Source of the DNA: Chaetorhynchus papuensis
Lineage: Eukaryota > Chordata > Aves > Passeriformes > Rhipiduridae
DNA length: 64,000 nt
Direction: 5' to 3'
Assembly: GCA_013396525.1 (NCBI GenBank)
Contig: VWYX01000362.1
Location: forward strand, 186,001-250,000
Position numbers and translations under genes: made by a program. Position 1 is the first letter of the stretch, and every line of letters begins with the position of its first letter. The notes below the pieces were generated by a model. That model was not told where the DNA came from, did not search any database, and saw only the letters and a program-made list of their open reading frames with translations. Of this stretch, positions 39,801 through 54,800 are shown piece after piece.

Positions 39801-42800
39801 AGTTTCAGGCTGTCAAAATAATTTTCATTATTTTAGTTTGCATTAAGAGGGCTTCCAGTTATTACTCTCCCAGCAATGTCAACTCTGTGTTGACTCATAT
39901 ATGCTATTAGTAATAAACAAACTGCTGGAAAAGTTTCCATTCTCTAGCAACCACATTATCCACAAATTAAATTCTAAACTGGAGGCTGCCCATACCCTAT
40001 GATTGCTGTAACCACTGTAGGCAGTGCAAAGCCTTCAGAGAGTGAAACTGCACATGTGTGTGCCACAACTTCCATTGTGTAAGGGGTGCTGACTGCAGAA
40101 GTCAAACAACAACCTGTATGTAGCACCATTCCTAGGGATAAACCCAGCAAAACTCTGGTACGTTCTTCCTGTCTTTTCTGAAGGATAAGGACTGTGAGTT
40201 TGGGCAAGGAGCAGATACGCTGAGCAAAAAGCTATCTTTTCTAGTTACATTTCCACAATGAAAATATATTTTACATTAATGTAAAACGGAAGTTCATGGA
40301 ATGTGACAATTCTTTCTCTTAAATACATTCAAGCTACACATTAATTTATATATAAAGCATAGCTGATACTGAAATGACAGGAGAATAAGGATTTTCAGGA
40401 TCTCAGCTGTGGACTCAGATTTACATTTTGCTTAAATTCAATTTCAAATATCTAATGTTTTATAATTTTTTCTTAAAACTGGACCTTTATGCCCTGAAGT
40501 TCCATGTAACTCCTCAGCTGACCAAGCACTATGCCTTGTTAATAATTTTGATCAATGTAAGAAGCTGAGTTCAACACTATCAATGTTATAATACCATCTA
40601 TGTCATGAATATTTGATTCAACATATATGCCTAACAAAACTCAGTTCTCACAAAGCCATTTTCTGTTGGTGTGTGTTCTAACACAGTACCTGACAATCCA
40701 GTGTAAGAGTTCTGTAGGATTGGACACACGAAGAAGGTGAGATAGAAACCTGATGTCTTTCATGTTACCATGATTTCATGAAAAAACCCCTGAAATCCCA
40801 CTTGATGTATCAGCCCAGGAAAGATCCAAAGCTATCCCTCTGCCCTATGACCCTAGTCATGTGATAAGGCTATTCACTGGTGCTTTTTTATTTCTTCCTG
40901 CAAACATTGCTGTCTTCCAGATGAGACAGCATCTGAGACAGATGAGGGGAAAAACGGGTGGGGGAACACTCTCTGGTCTAGTAATGAGAGCAGTATTCAA
41001 AGGATGTGTCAGCTGTGTTCTGGACCCTGCCCCAGTGAATGATTAATTAATTATACAAAGTGGAATGGCACCAGGAGGACAAATTAAGCCCTGTGCATCT
41101 CTCTCCTCTAATTCTGTGGCAGCCAGGGAAATCTCTTGAGACTGGAAAGCATGGGTAAAAATCCTCTCAAGCAAGGCAAGGGATTAAGCCTGATAATCCA
41201 ACATACTTCTGTAAATGCTTTAACCACAGGCTGCTGGCTAAAAGTAAAATCACGACTTCATTTTGCTGACCAAGAATTTTATCAGCCATCTCCAAAATTA
41301 CTTAGCAAGTCTGTGTCTAGTTCAGAAGTGGTTTAAGACTATCAAAATCATACTTTGAGGAAAACATAATACCCTGCCTCTCTCTTATCTCAGCAGACCC
41401 AGTTCAATACCTGCCTGCACAGACTTCATGTTTGACACTGGCTATTTCACCTTATCTGTCTGATCCAATGTCCATTGCTCCTACAGTCTAAGGAAAAAGG
41501 AGTGTTATCTCCATTCTACTTACATACTACTACACCTGCAGATTCAAGACATACTTATGTAAGTAGTTCCAACAAATGGCACTATCCAGGTATTTAGTCA
41601 CAGCACTTACAAAAAGATAAGGAACAGCCTTGTCTGATACATATTTATAAAATCTTTTGCTAGTTACTGACTAAATAAGTTTATTTCTTCCTGGCAAATG
41701 AGAAAAGAAGCAAGAAATAGAAGCCAAAATAGAACTTTTGCCAATAGAATCTCAAGGCATACTATATGAATTGCAGGTACAGCTGTTTGCAGGAAAGAGA
41801 TGTGTCTACAAAATCTGAGAACAGGGTCAAATATAGAAATGAATTAAGGGGCTTCTGAAAATTAGATGTCATATATTTATGTTATATATAAGGTGTCTGA
41901 TAGTTGCATATTAGATGAGTATTCAAAAAATATAGAAGACAGATTTTGTACTGATAGATATGTGTTATGTCACCGTGTTATGCCACTATTTTTAATACTC
42001 TTTGTAGGTTATATTTCTCCAGAAGTTACATCCCATAGTTTTTACACCAGTACTGAACAGTATCTTCCAATGCATATATCAAGCTGTTTAGCTGCATAAA
42101 AGTAAGGTCTCATGCTCATGAAATATTTCTAAGACTTTAATGTATAAGGACATTATTACCATAAGTGCATTTTGTTACTAGTCTTGTGATTTTTATGAAT
42201 TTTGGAAAATTAGTTATCCTTCTATTCACTCAAATTTAATCCAATAGGAAAAGTTTTAAAACAATGTTCATTTGTTGGCTATTTTATCTTTCTGTGGTTT
42301 GTTTCCACAAAGCCCTTCCAATGAAGGAAAGTAGTATTTTACAATAAGTTATAAGAATAAGCTTCCTATTATTTAATTTATAAATATTTTAAAATATTTA
42401 GTACTTTTAATAATTGTAAGTAGTTGGTGCACTCAGGTCTTCATATGAGATAACCCTTTAACATATAGTTTATTTCCTCCAGAAGTCTTGCCACAGTTAG
42501 TAGTAGTTTTCCCTTCCTTTATGCTTTCAGTCGAGCTGAACCGAGCAAGCTTTTTTGTTGACAGCTTCCTCTCTTGCTTAGCAGCACTATTGATGGTTTC
42601 AACAGGGCTGCCAACACAGCCCTGGGAACAGCAGGTCTTGGTTAATTAGTGCAGTGGAGCACAAACATTTTTTCCATCACATGGTACATAAACCAGTGCT
42701 GTGGAGGAGTAAAATGGTACCTAAAAGAAGTCAAAAGTTTAGCACATTCCTTATCACTTGAAAATAAGATGAGACACTCAGGTCTGCTCTTCTAAACAAT

Positions 42801-45800
42801 GTGTGACTAGGAATGTCCTATGCTATGCATGCATACTCATTTTTTCTCAAATATGCATCAAATTCTTCAAGCTAAACAGCTGACAGAGCTCTTCCTAAAG
42901 TTATACAGGGGGTGGTGCTGGAGGTCCTGGCATGAGATACACAAATGAGACTGAAAGCAATGTCAACATATTTCTGGTAATGACTCTTATGTGACACTGC
43001 AAAGACAACAGTATTTTATCTCTGTTTCAGTATCACTGCTCTAGTCCTCTCCCTAACAGCTTAATACCACTCATTTTTCACAGCAATACCTCTCACAACG
43101 TCTACTTGAAGTGGCAATCACATGCCAGAAATCCACTCTTCAGACAAGCTGGAGCAGTACACGGATCCACTCAAGCTCTGACTTCGACATCAATGTTTTA
43201 CATTCCACATATTCTTCCTTTCCTCAACTTGTCAGAGGACACAAGTGTCTTACCAAACCCATCAATTGAACTGACTTGCTACTCCTTCACTGTTGTAACT
43301 GTTTCCTCTTACTTTTGTATTTCCTTTCAGTTTTGGTCATTTTCCTTGATATTAATCCTCTGAAAATGCTCACTTGATTAGTGTCACAAGGCCTCTTTGG
43401 ACAGGTAAATCATCAGAACTTCTGACCAACTTCAGAACTCCCTAAGTTCTTACCAGTGAAGTCTCTTCTGTTCTGTGCATGGCCAAAATTGTCTCAGCTG
43501 TTAATTATTGCACCTGACCAAACTCTTACTAAAACTACTAAAGTATGAATTCTTCTACTTTCTGCCACAATAATTCTGAGTTTTATTTTCTTTTTCCTGT
43601 TTCTCTCCGTACTCTTTACAGGACTTCATGGAAAGGAAATGTATATCAATGTCTAGAAGAAAGGAAGTAGCTGGAACTGACTACAGTATATCAGGAACAA
43701 TACACCTGTATTTTGTAAAGATTGTGATTTCCCTTTCCTAAGATACTTTTGTGAATGGAAGTCAAACACGCGCTGACCTTTTTTGCTATTACATCACTCA
43801 GAAAACACATCTGCTCCACTGTCTGCAATCATCACAAAGGGGTTTTGTTATGTTTTTTAAACACAGACAATACAACACACTTTTTTCCTTAACCTCTTCT
43901 AAGCATATTTTGCATGGAAATATTAACTCAGCCTGAGGCAAACACTAAATGCAAAATTTTTCAGACTGATAACTGTGCAAAAGTTCACACACCTGTACAG
44001 TAAGTTCCCAACAAACAAGGTGTCAGAAATTTTGCAATCTGCATCACTCCCATTCCTATGTAGAACAGCATTTAATTCACTAGCTGTTTCACAGTTCCCC
44101 AAACAAGTCTTCTCACACAAATAAAATTAAGGATTAGTGAGGATAATTATCAGGGGTACTATTTTTACAATTAACATATTAGCTGACCTGCACACTAGTT
44201 TCCTATGATATTTTCACAAATCACCATGTTAGCTCACATTTAAGAGCCAAGTAGATTTCATGGTATCAGCACCTCATGACTTTGCTTTTAGTTTATGTTC
44301 AAATACATTAAAGCTCAAGTACTTTTTACCTTGTATGTGAAAATACATGGATACAGAGGTGTCTCAGTAAAACATGACTACCTTCCAGAAAGGAAGTTAA
44401 GCACCTCCTACTCTCCCACTAACATGGCACTTGCTCCTTGGTTTACTGTACGGATTTCTCAGTTTCCATTTTATACTACTTCAAGACAAGATTTTCTGCA
44501 GCCAGAGAGCGCTCTGGATGCTGTTGATCTGACAAAGTTCTTTAGTGAAGAAACTCAGAAGAGAGTACTTGCTGTTTGTAAACAAACAACATGGATATTT
44601 ATATGCCCTGACCCATCTGAAAACAACTGGAGAAATTAGAGCTCTTTGGGTGCTGCAAACCAAATGACACAAGTTGTGGGTCTCTGACTACACAGAGCAA
44701 GGCATCGAGCTTCAGTGACTGAACTGATTCACAGTTTCTGCACAGGGAGGAAGATAAAAGGATCCCAACTCTATCAGAGACTGTGAGACAGATTTTCATC
44801 CTAGAAGAAGGATCATCCTTTTTAATTCATGGAATCCTGTAACAGGCTGCACAACCATTCCTGTGTATCTCACAGCATTTGTCCTTCTCAGGCTTCAAAT
44901 CAAGACATAATGCAGTGATATATTTCACATTCACTTTTAAATCTTTACTTAATCTCCTTTATGATGACAGACCAAAACCCAAGCTGAAGTGCCTGGCTGA
45001 AAAGTAACCCCCTCTGCAGAACAGAAGGCAACCCTGATGAATTGCACAAAGCTCCTTGGAGGTTGCGTTCGCCCTCCCTCCCATTTCACTGCTTGGATTC
45101 CTTTGTTTGGTAAATAGGTCAGTGCTCATAAAAACACCCCTCCAGGGCTGACTGCCTCACATAACCACAGCAGCCAACTATAAGGAAGAGGGATGCTAAA
45201 ATGGGAGCAGCTGAATCACACAACTTCCAAGGGGCATGGAGAACTGAAATAAGCCACACCGACCAAGCAGTAAGGAGAGGGACTACAAGAGTCAGAAAAA
45301 TATCATTATTTCCCATCTCAAAGCTCCAGTGATCATGACCCAGACTTTGACAAGCTCTATGAACATCTCACTGCCCAAAACCAGTGTCTTCAGAAGAAGA
45401 TAAACAGGGGATGCTATGATCCTGGTCAATGCAACCTCCATTTCAACCAGACTGTAATGCAGTCTGGATAACAGCTCTGCTCCATCTTTAACATTCTCTG
45501 TAGATATGCAGCCCAGGAATCCTTTCTTAGCTATACTGTCAAAGATGTCAGTTGTGTTTTTGAAGTGGTCTTTTCTGGAAGAAATTGAGTGACGGTAATT
45601 GCAGTCTTAAAACAGCTTAAATACAACAATACCATTCAGAGAAGATGACAGATTCACTTTAATACCTGTCCCAGGTACACAGAGAAACTGAAATGCCAAA
45701 ATGTTACGAATCTAAGATCAAGACCTCACTCCTGTGCCTCAAAAGCAAAGAAAAAAATGCTATTCAGTGGTAAAAAAAAAAAAAAATAAATAAAGGAAAC

Positions 45801-48800
45801 TGAAATCTAATGTCTGGCTTCAGATCACAGACAACAGCTCAACAGGAAACCTACTCAGTTGAAGATGACAACTGGACAAAGGAAGTCTCTTTCCCAACAC
45901 ATGTTCCCAGATCCTTTGTTGCTTGGGGGGAAAAAAAAGCATCCTGTACCTTTTCCAAACAAAGTCTTTATATGATCTAACAGTGGACATATAATTTGTT
46001 CCAAGATTACAGATACTGAGTTTGGTTCCTCAGTTAGAGACTGGTAGGATTTAGAAGCCAAGGCACAGTGCCACACAAATGCAGCTGAACTGTTCACAGG
46101 GCCCACCTCATTAGAGAAGCATGACCACCATCATTACTGTAGCTCACACAAATAAAGCAGATCTCTGCTGGCTCTGTGTTTTGCAAAGTAAAGAGTCTCT
46201 GTGCTAACATTTTTCACTTAAAACATTGAGGTTTCAAACCTTGAGCAAAGCCTCACTGATTTTGAACTGAATCACTAGATATGTATGCTATACTGCAGGG
46301 AAGTTAGTGAGATGTACTGGAAGCACCTGAACCAGCTCTGGAAAACACAGTTGTGGGTCAGAAGAATTGCCTGGGATTCTCCTTTATTCAAATAATTTTA
46401 GCCAATTATTTAGCTAGATACAAAACAACTAATATGCTAATAGAAAAAGGAGGCCTACCATGAAATACATGAACAGCACACACAGGAAAGATTTATCCCA
46501 CCTGTACAGTAAAAATGGGCTTGACATTTTAAATGAGATATACAGAAATCTCAACCAATAGGGGATTTCTATGTTTCATAAACACTAACACTGGGTAGTT
46601 GAGAGGAATTAGCACTGTGCTGTGTAAAATACTGTGTACTGCTGTTAGCACATTAATTTCTGGACTTCTGAATTGCAACACTGAAGACTTCTGGGTTTAA
46701 GCTAAAGGGGAAAAATCAGTTTTCATACACATGTATGGTGAAAGTGGAAACACTACCAAGTTCCAACTATCCTTCAAAAAGAGTCAAGTCTCTTCAGATG
46801 TACCGGAAACAGTACTAGCCCTAGTTCAGCAGTTTTACAAAGAATTTTCGGAAAACGTAATAGTGGAAAATTATTTTTGCCAAAATACACTGACATGTAA
46901 TTTCCTCAGGATGCCATCAAATCATATCATTCTATTACCTTCTGCTTTTGTGTAGATTGAGATGTTTCCATTTACCAAGCCAGCAAACAAGTATTGAGAC
47001 CTATATGTTAAGCTCATAACCGTTGATTTTTCAGGAGTGAAGAAGTGTTGAAGTCGAATTTTCTTTGAGCCTTGGCAACTTTTGTAAATAGAAATGCTAT
47101 AGAAAGAAGCAAGAAAAAACAGACCTGTGAAATGTTTTACATAGTTCTTATTAGAATATGCAAAAGACAAGTTTAGAATAAAATACTGGGGGGAAGAGGA
47201 TTTTCTCCTTCAATTCTTGACGCTCCAGAATGTCTGCGTAGACAACTTGCAATTACTTAACATTGACATATGACAACACATTCATATTATCTTGTCTGCA
47301 GAAAGTTATTCAAAAAAGAGACATAATAAAAATTCTGTTCGAAGTCCTTATTATTAATGAGTCTATCTAAAACTTTTATTAGTTTAAAAAAATAAATTTA
47401 TATTACCTGGAGAACTAGAAAAAAGAAAAGAAAAACTCACTACCAGATGTCACTTAAAATTTCCACAATTCCTATTAATTGTTACCATGGGTGTGTTAAG
47501 AATATTGTTAAGTCTAGAATTAAATTAAATTAAAGATTTCTAGAAATGGCATTTTCCTTGGAGAATTTTGTTCTCCTTCATTTATACTAGTTGGAAACAC
47601 CTTGAAAAATCACATGTAGTTACACACTTACGGCCTCACTAAGTAAAACAAGATCTGTTTGGTTACTGACCTCTAAGTTTAGAACATGTAGCCTTGTTCT
47701 TCGCTATAAATCACGTGATGGCTCAGTAGGCCATCAGTTCAAGGAGAGCAAAGTAATTCATGTCAATAGTGAACAGCAATATTATTTATTCATGTGACAA
47801 ATCCTGCATAATATGACAGGGCAGAAGATTAATGGATTCCTCTTTGCCATTCTGAAAATTTTCCGATACCTGAAGATTATGCTCTAATGTTACAAAAGTA
47901 ATATGTGTATTTTTCAGATATGATGAACTAATCCTCTTTCACCAAAAAGATGCACTGCTTTAATTTCAATTACCACATGGTGTAATTTTAAATAATGTAG
48001 AGTGCATTTTTTCCTTGATTTAAGTGGAAAGGATACATTGAGGTCACTGGGATAACACTTGGATACTTTTTAAAAAAGTAAACATTTTCTTGGAAGTATC
48101 TCACACAATTTTGCTATAGAATAGCCAACTTAATCAATTAATCGTACACATTACACCAAAAACAAGAATCACCTTCCTTCTTCCATGCCAAGGCAAATAG
48201 TAGGCACATTAGAAGTTTTTGCAAGAACACTTTCAGAGTCTGGAGCTTTGTTTTGCTCTTTCAGCTTCTCCTCGTCTGGTATGTAGACCATGCAGAGAAT
48301 CCGTGATTCCACATTGAAGCACTCAATAACCTTGGGGCTGGAGCTTTGAAATGAGACTATTGCAATCTGGCCCATCTGATTAGTACAACTGCCAATCTGA
48401 ATTGGAAAAAGGAAAATTTAAAAAAAACCCAGACCATGACTGATACCTGTCTCCAGGAAGATCAGGATGTACAAGAAGGAATTACTGGAATTTTAACTGA
48501 AGAGTGCATCTCAAGTTATATGTGCAAATATGAATTTTCATGCATTAAGACATAAGAGAATAATTCAGCACAAATACAGGAGATGTCAAAACATATGTAC
48601 AAACTTGCCTAGTACACTCACAGAACAAATTATTTTTTTAAAGCAGGAATAATATTATAGCCTATTCTGATCTCTGACTCAAATGAACACATAATGCAAT
48701 TACATAATGCAATTACTGTAAGTATCTGTGCAACATGCTATTTTAATAACCTGTGTTCTAAATTGTCTCAGGTTCTTTTTAAACAGGTAATATAGGTGAG

Positions 48801-51800
48801 GCCTGTCCTTCGCACAGTAACAGGTCTACAAAGAAATGCTCTGTCCCAAAAGAAAGACTTGTGAACTTGCTGATACAGTATCCCAAATTTCTCCCTGATC
48901 CAGAACAAAGTATCATCATGTCCACAAACATGAACATTTTAGGGATCAGGCAGAAGTAAAAAAAAATTTAAAAAAAAATCTATGCAAGCATAATACATGT
49001 TTTTGCATAGTAACTCTTTCTGTTTATATGTTTATATAGGAAAGAGAAAGAAAGGATATTTTGTAGCAGTAGAAAGATTTAATTTGCATGTTTTTGCAAT
49101 GACTGTTTACAAATGGCAAAGACAAAAGGAAATTATATGGATCTCTTTGAAAAAGACCACTAAGAAAAGCTATTTCTAACTTTTAATTCACAAGGGTTCC
49201 GTTAAGATTTCAGGATTGTAGTAACTAGAAAAGCTCCTGAAATCATTAGCTTCCTTTTTGTTTTTTTAAGAACAAATACTATCCACCTCACTTTTTTTTG
49301 CTGGAATATCAGCCTATGGGGGTTGTAGCAATATGCAGAGTAGGATTTTTTACTACACAGATTTAAACAGATTATTTGTGGCTAAAACATTCTTAAAGTA
49401 CAAAAACAGACAGTAGGACAGTGTAAGCTCATATGTGTTTTAGCAGCAATTGTTACAAATTAGCACATAACTCCCTTCTGAATGTGCTCAGCACTTTGGA
49501 ATTCGTTCTGTGCTGCATGAATCACACACACTCAACTGACACCCTACGGAGACCAGCAAGATTACATGGACAAATGACTAGCTAACCTTTTATCCTTAAA
49601 CAAACAAACAAAGAGAAAAAAACAACCCAACATTTATTTAATGCCTACCCGTTGCTGAGAGTCACAAAAAGCAATGGAAAGAAACAGGAGACAACCCCTT
49701 TCAAATTTTAAAGATTACACTTACCCAAAGAAAACCATGTTCTGCAGCACAGGAATCTGACTCTGTTTCTCCAGCAAGGTATGGCTCAGGATTATAGGCA
49801 GCACATTCAATCTTCAAAGAGAGGAAAAGAGAGCTGTTAAAAAAATATGCCTGTTTCTGTCTATTTTAGTTTGTAATTAACTAAAGCATTTAAGGATATC
49901 AAAGAATCTCCTACGGCAAGGAGTCAGTTTAGTTCATCCAGCCTCCCATGGCAGGGTCAGCTGCCCAGGTGTTGTTCCCAACACATTCCTTACCTACCCC
50001 TACAGACGTTCAAGGCCAAAGACTACAAATTCTCTTTTGCTGATCTGCTCAAATTTTTCATGACTTTTATTAAGTTTTTCCAAGTCCCCAACCTGACGCC
50101 ATCCTTGATGTAATCATTAGCCTGTTACCTCTCATCTCAGACACCAGGTACTTCTCTTTCTCTGCAGTGTCCTTTTACATGTAAGGCTGATATATGTCAC
50201 AACCCTGCCTGAGACTTCTCTTCATTAGGCTAAATTAACATTATCACTTAATTACACATAATTTTTTTAAACAATTTCTTTTTCAAATTTTTGTTTTTAA
50301 ACTTACTGTTGACACTTTTTCAACTGACATCTCTCCAGCAGATGTATCAGCCTCATATGTATATTTAACATTGCAGTTTTCTCACCTGAACACACTATCC
50401 TAGCAGAGCTGGTAGCAGCACTACACCATGGTTACCTCTTCAGAAGCCTGTTTCTACACATCTCATTCATTACTGCTCTTTGTAATAATATTACATTCCT
50501 AACCAATCCTTACCTTGCTGGTCTATAAAAAATTACTTTAACAGACTACTAAACCACCTCTTCAGTCTGTATTTATGAAACTCCTAATTTCTCCCTGAGC
50601 ATACCATGTGTCTGTCCTGCTGACTGTCATCCTTTGTATTTTTCTTTCCCCCACCCCCAAATTATTTCTCCAGGTGCCTTAGTCATTTTGAACGCTAATA
50701 CTATCATCTCCCAGACCTTGACTCCCTCCCAATCTCATGTCATCATGTTACTGTCAGTAAATCAGTAACAATACTGATTCTAACATGATTCTATCATGCA
50801 GGCCATTTAAAAAAAAACCCTGAAAGCAGCAACAGACTCAAGATCTATATTTAAGTCCATCCCAACTCTGAAGATCATTCAAGCATCAAGGATCTGAAAA
50901 AACCATTTTTATGACCAGTCATGGATTTCTAATTTCCCTATTATCCACAGCAGTTTCCTAAAACTTATGTAAACACTTCAAAATACATAAAAGCAATTCA
51001 TAACTGTGTAGAGAATAAAAAGGTTTGTAATGAGGTGTGATACTACATTTTTACACAAGATTCTCTATAATTCAAACTAATGTTCTCATCTTGGACATCA
51101 ATGTCCTTGCAATTACATTGTAGTACTAGACACAACTCAGTTAGTATTAACTTAGACAACTTCCCCATAGCCTGGCAACATCAGTGAACAATTCCTCCCA
51201 ACAGTGAACAATTAAGGAAAAAAAAAAACACCAAAAAGAAACAAGTAGGGAAAAGTTAGAATTCTAAATTCCAAGTTTACTTAATTTTCCAAAGTGCAAA
51301 GAATTTTACAACTCTCCTTGAAGCCAACAGGCATTATGAAGTGATTTGCCTTAGCAGAAAAAAGACAGCTTTCATGGAGACCAGATTCCTGCCCTTTGTA
51401 AGCTTTAGATTATTTCTAAGCCCCAAATACACACGTGGAAATCTCAGTTCTGTTTACTCTGAGTGATTCACTTACATATGAAATTGAATGTCATACTATG
51501 TAAAAATAAACATCATGCTTAGTGCCTCAAAGATTCCAGCATTTTGCATTCCCGTGACCCTTCTGGACCTTTAATTGCTAATGATCTAAAACCAAGATAG
51601 CAACTCAAGAGAAGTAACAGATGTGAACTAATAGATGTATTTACAATATAATTTCTTTAGAAATTATATCACACAAAAAACCCCCAACTAATTGTAATCT
51701 CATATCAAAATTCCATTCACCTTAAACTCTTGTTGCTTGGCCATCATCACTGGCATGTGTCTAACAAGCAGAGGATGTTTCTCCTTTTTGATTTGATTCC

Positions 51801-54800
51801 CATCATCTTCTATGCAGAACCAACCTAACAGGTTATCCTCCGCTGTAATGGAAAGAACAAAGAAAAAACACCTCACAGTCCTTTCACTGAATAATCACAC
51901 CTCTCTCCACAGGAACAGAAAAGAGTTCTGTTAGGACTAGTCAATACAGATCAGGCTGTTCTTATGCCATAGGTACATAAATGACAACATAAAACTGTGA
52001 GCAAAAAAATCAGTTGAGTAGATTACATACATACTGATGATGCAAAAAAAGAACACCTTACATTAGCAAAATGTTAAGGGTAGTCTCTCAACAATCTTGT
52101 AAATTGAATATTTAAAGAGGAAAAGACAAATCAAACCTCTTCTCAGGCTCTAGGAAATCTGTTTGTTGAACAGCATTTCTCTGCCTGTTTAAGTAACATC
52201 ACTACCAACTGCTAGTTATCATAGTTATAAGGAACCTCCTCCTGGAATGATGGAAACATCCATTCTCTCTTCTTTTTTGTTACTTTGCTTGTCTTCAGTG
52301 AGACATCACAAAAGCACTCTATATTGACCATGTGCTGGTGAAACTTGCTTTTGAGCAAGTTAAAGTTTCTCAACTTAGTCACTGAAAAGTCTAAGTGCCT
52401 TTGGAAACTACCTCTGTGCAAGCAGGGGTATAATATCACAGGACAGCATATTTCTTATTGCTCTAACTTAGATCAGGTTTGTGTTGATTTAGATGCAACA
52501 ATTAGTAATGAATATCAGACCTCATTAAAATACTGAAGAAAATATATTTCTTCATAATAAACACCCTGTTTTATCTACAATGTTATTACTTTGTAGTGAT
52601 ACACAATCATTACTATTTACTGTATTGCAATTTTAAACATCTGCAGACAAATTTTCTCCAAAAAAGAAAAATCATTCTCCAAAAAATAAAGATTAAAAAA
52701 TTACACTGAGAGCTATTTTAACTTGTTAGGAAATTTGAGTAAGTAGGAATTACCAAGGGCCAGTTTAGCCATTTGTAAATTGTTGATCCAAGACTGTTTA
52801 ATGGCAGGGGTAAATGTATTGAACACAGCTGTAAAGAAAGTTGGCCGCCCAGACCTGCAAAACAGAAAAAAAAAAAAAAAAAAAAAAAGCCACCATAAAT
52901 GCTTTGAGGTGTGAATAGTGTGAATACAGCCGTGGCTATAAATGTTGAGCGAGATGAAATTTCATTATTTTCTAATACTTAGACAAAGACTCAGCTCTGG
53001 TTTCAGTGTGCAGGCTATGATACACCACATGTCCATCTTCCTACACTTCACATGAAATGTTATGAGAGGAACACCCTCACTGGTGAAGGAATACAACAGA
53101 GACTGTTCCCTATTAGCTGTCACTGCCACGGTTCCTCTCTTGCTTCTTGCGCCCAGAACGCTGGGCTGAGGAACAGGAGAAAAGCCACAGTGCTGCTCCG
53201 GAACATTAAAGCTCGCAGCATTATGGCATAAGAAAACACTCAGGGGCTTACCATGGAGACAGAAGGGAGGGAAGAGCTACAGACTCCCAAATCCTCCCTC
53301 GTACATCTATACCTAATATATAAACCAATTCAGAAAGTTTTGTAATCAAGATTTCTACTGACTTGTCCTGTTTTCCCGGGAGTTGCAGCTGAATTCTACA
53401 GCGATCTGCTGCTCTGATTTCATCTTCTTTTTTCAAAATCAGTTTTTGTAAACCTGAGGTCCAGTCATGGGCTACAGATTGGTTTAAGTTCTGAAAAATT
53501 AAAAAAAAAACCTAAGATTCAACACCAGCCTACCAGCCTGTTGCAAACAGGATAATAAGGTGACCTGCATATAACAAACAATGACACATGGGCTTCAATT
53601 AGACCACATTTTAATCATGGACAATTTAGCCATATTTGTAAACACATTTCAGAAAAAAATCTGTAAAATACATGCTAATGTATTTTATCTGAAGATTTAA
53701 TCTCACATTGCTCAGTTTGATGATACACAAATGACTCCCAAGCATTTGTCAAATTAAAAAATGTAGATTTTTATCAGGTGTATGCACAAACCTTTTACTT
53801 TATTCCAGCATCCACAAATTCTGCTTCTAAAGAAGATCTTGTGAAACTGAAAATACGCTTTGGTTCAAAACTTTGAGTCAAAATGTATACAGAGCCATCA
53901 TGAAAGATGTGTGGTCTAAACTTGTTTAAGATGCTGAAACAGTAACTCACTGCAAGGTGAGTGTTCTGTTGAGACAGCAGAAGCACACCTGGATGACACA
54001 AAGCATCAAGGCTAACAAGTCGACAGAAGCACACACACTTTCCACCACCAGGATTCTATGACAACTTAAGCGTTTTTCAAAAATAAAGAAGCTGACCTCA
54101 TTTCTCAACTAAATTATTCTAATTCTAGTACACACATCTACTTGGAAACAGTGACTGAATTTTAAGTTTTCAAAGCGTAATTGGCTCTGACTGCCAGCGC
54201 AGGCAGAAAGGTTTTATATATGGTAATGGGGGAATGTCTTACAGTGTATCTATGCTATACATATTCCCATTTATGCAGATGAAATTTACCTTCTACCTCT
54301 CATGAAGCTTTGTCCAAAAGCACTGTTTCCATACTTCTTTCAGAGTACATATTTTCACAAAATGTTATGTTTTATTTAATGCCTTGACTCCGAAGCCAAG
54401 ATATGTCAAGAGAAACTCAGCTTTCATAAATTCATACATATACACACACATTTACTACCTGTGGTGCCAGGTAGGAGTTAAAAATTACATGTAACTATAT
54501 ATAAAATGCATTAAAAACCAAGCAAAAAAGTAATTGTTTGAAGTCTCAAGACTTCATTTGGTGTTAAGTACTATATTTGTTTGCCAGAATATAAGCTAAA
54601 TCAAAGGGATGTGAACAAAGCTAAAGCAAAATACTTTCAAAATTCTTCTGAAAATCCTTTTATATTTTTGTGATTTATACTCAGTTTTAAGTACAGTTTT
54701 CCGCTAAAAGCCAGGATTATGAGCTTGGATGGGGATCAAGAGCTTCCTCCAAACAACCATCCTCCTACTACCATGTCTAACTGCAGGAATCCAATTTCTT

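Noticed and set aside
47712..47745. tRNA-like A-box (TGGCTCAGTAGG) followed by a GTTCAAGG
   Set aside because: The spacing is too short and no acceptor or anticodon stems form. No tRNA gene is supported anywhere in the window.
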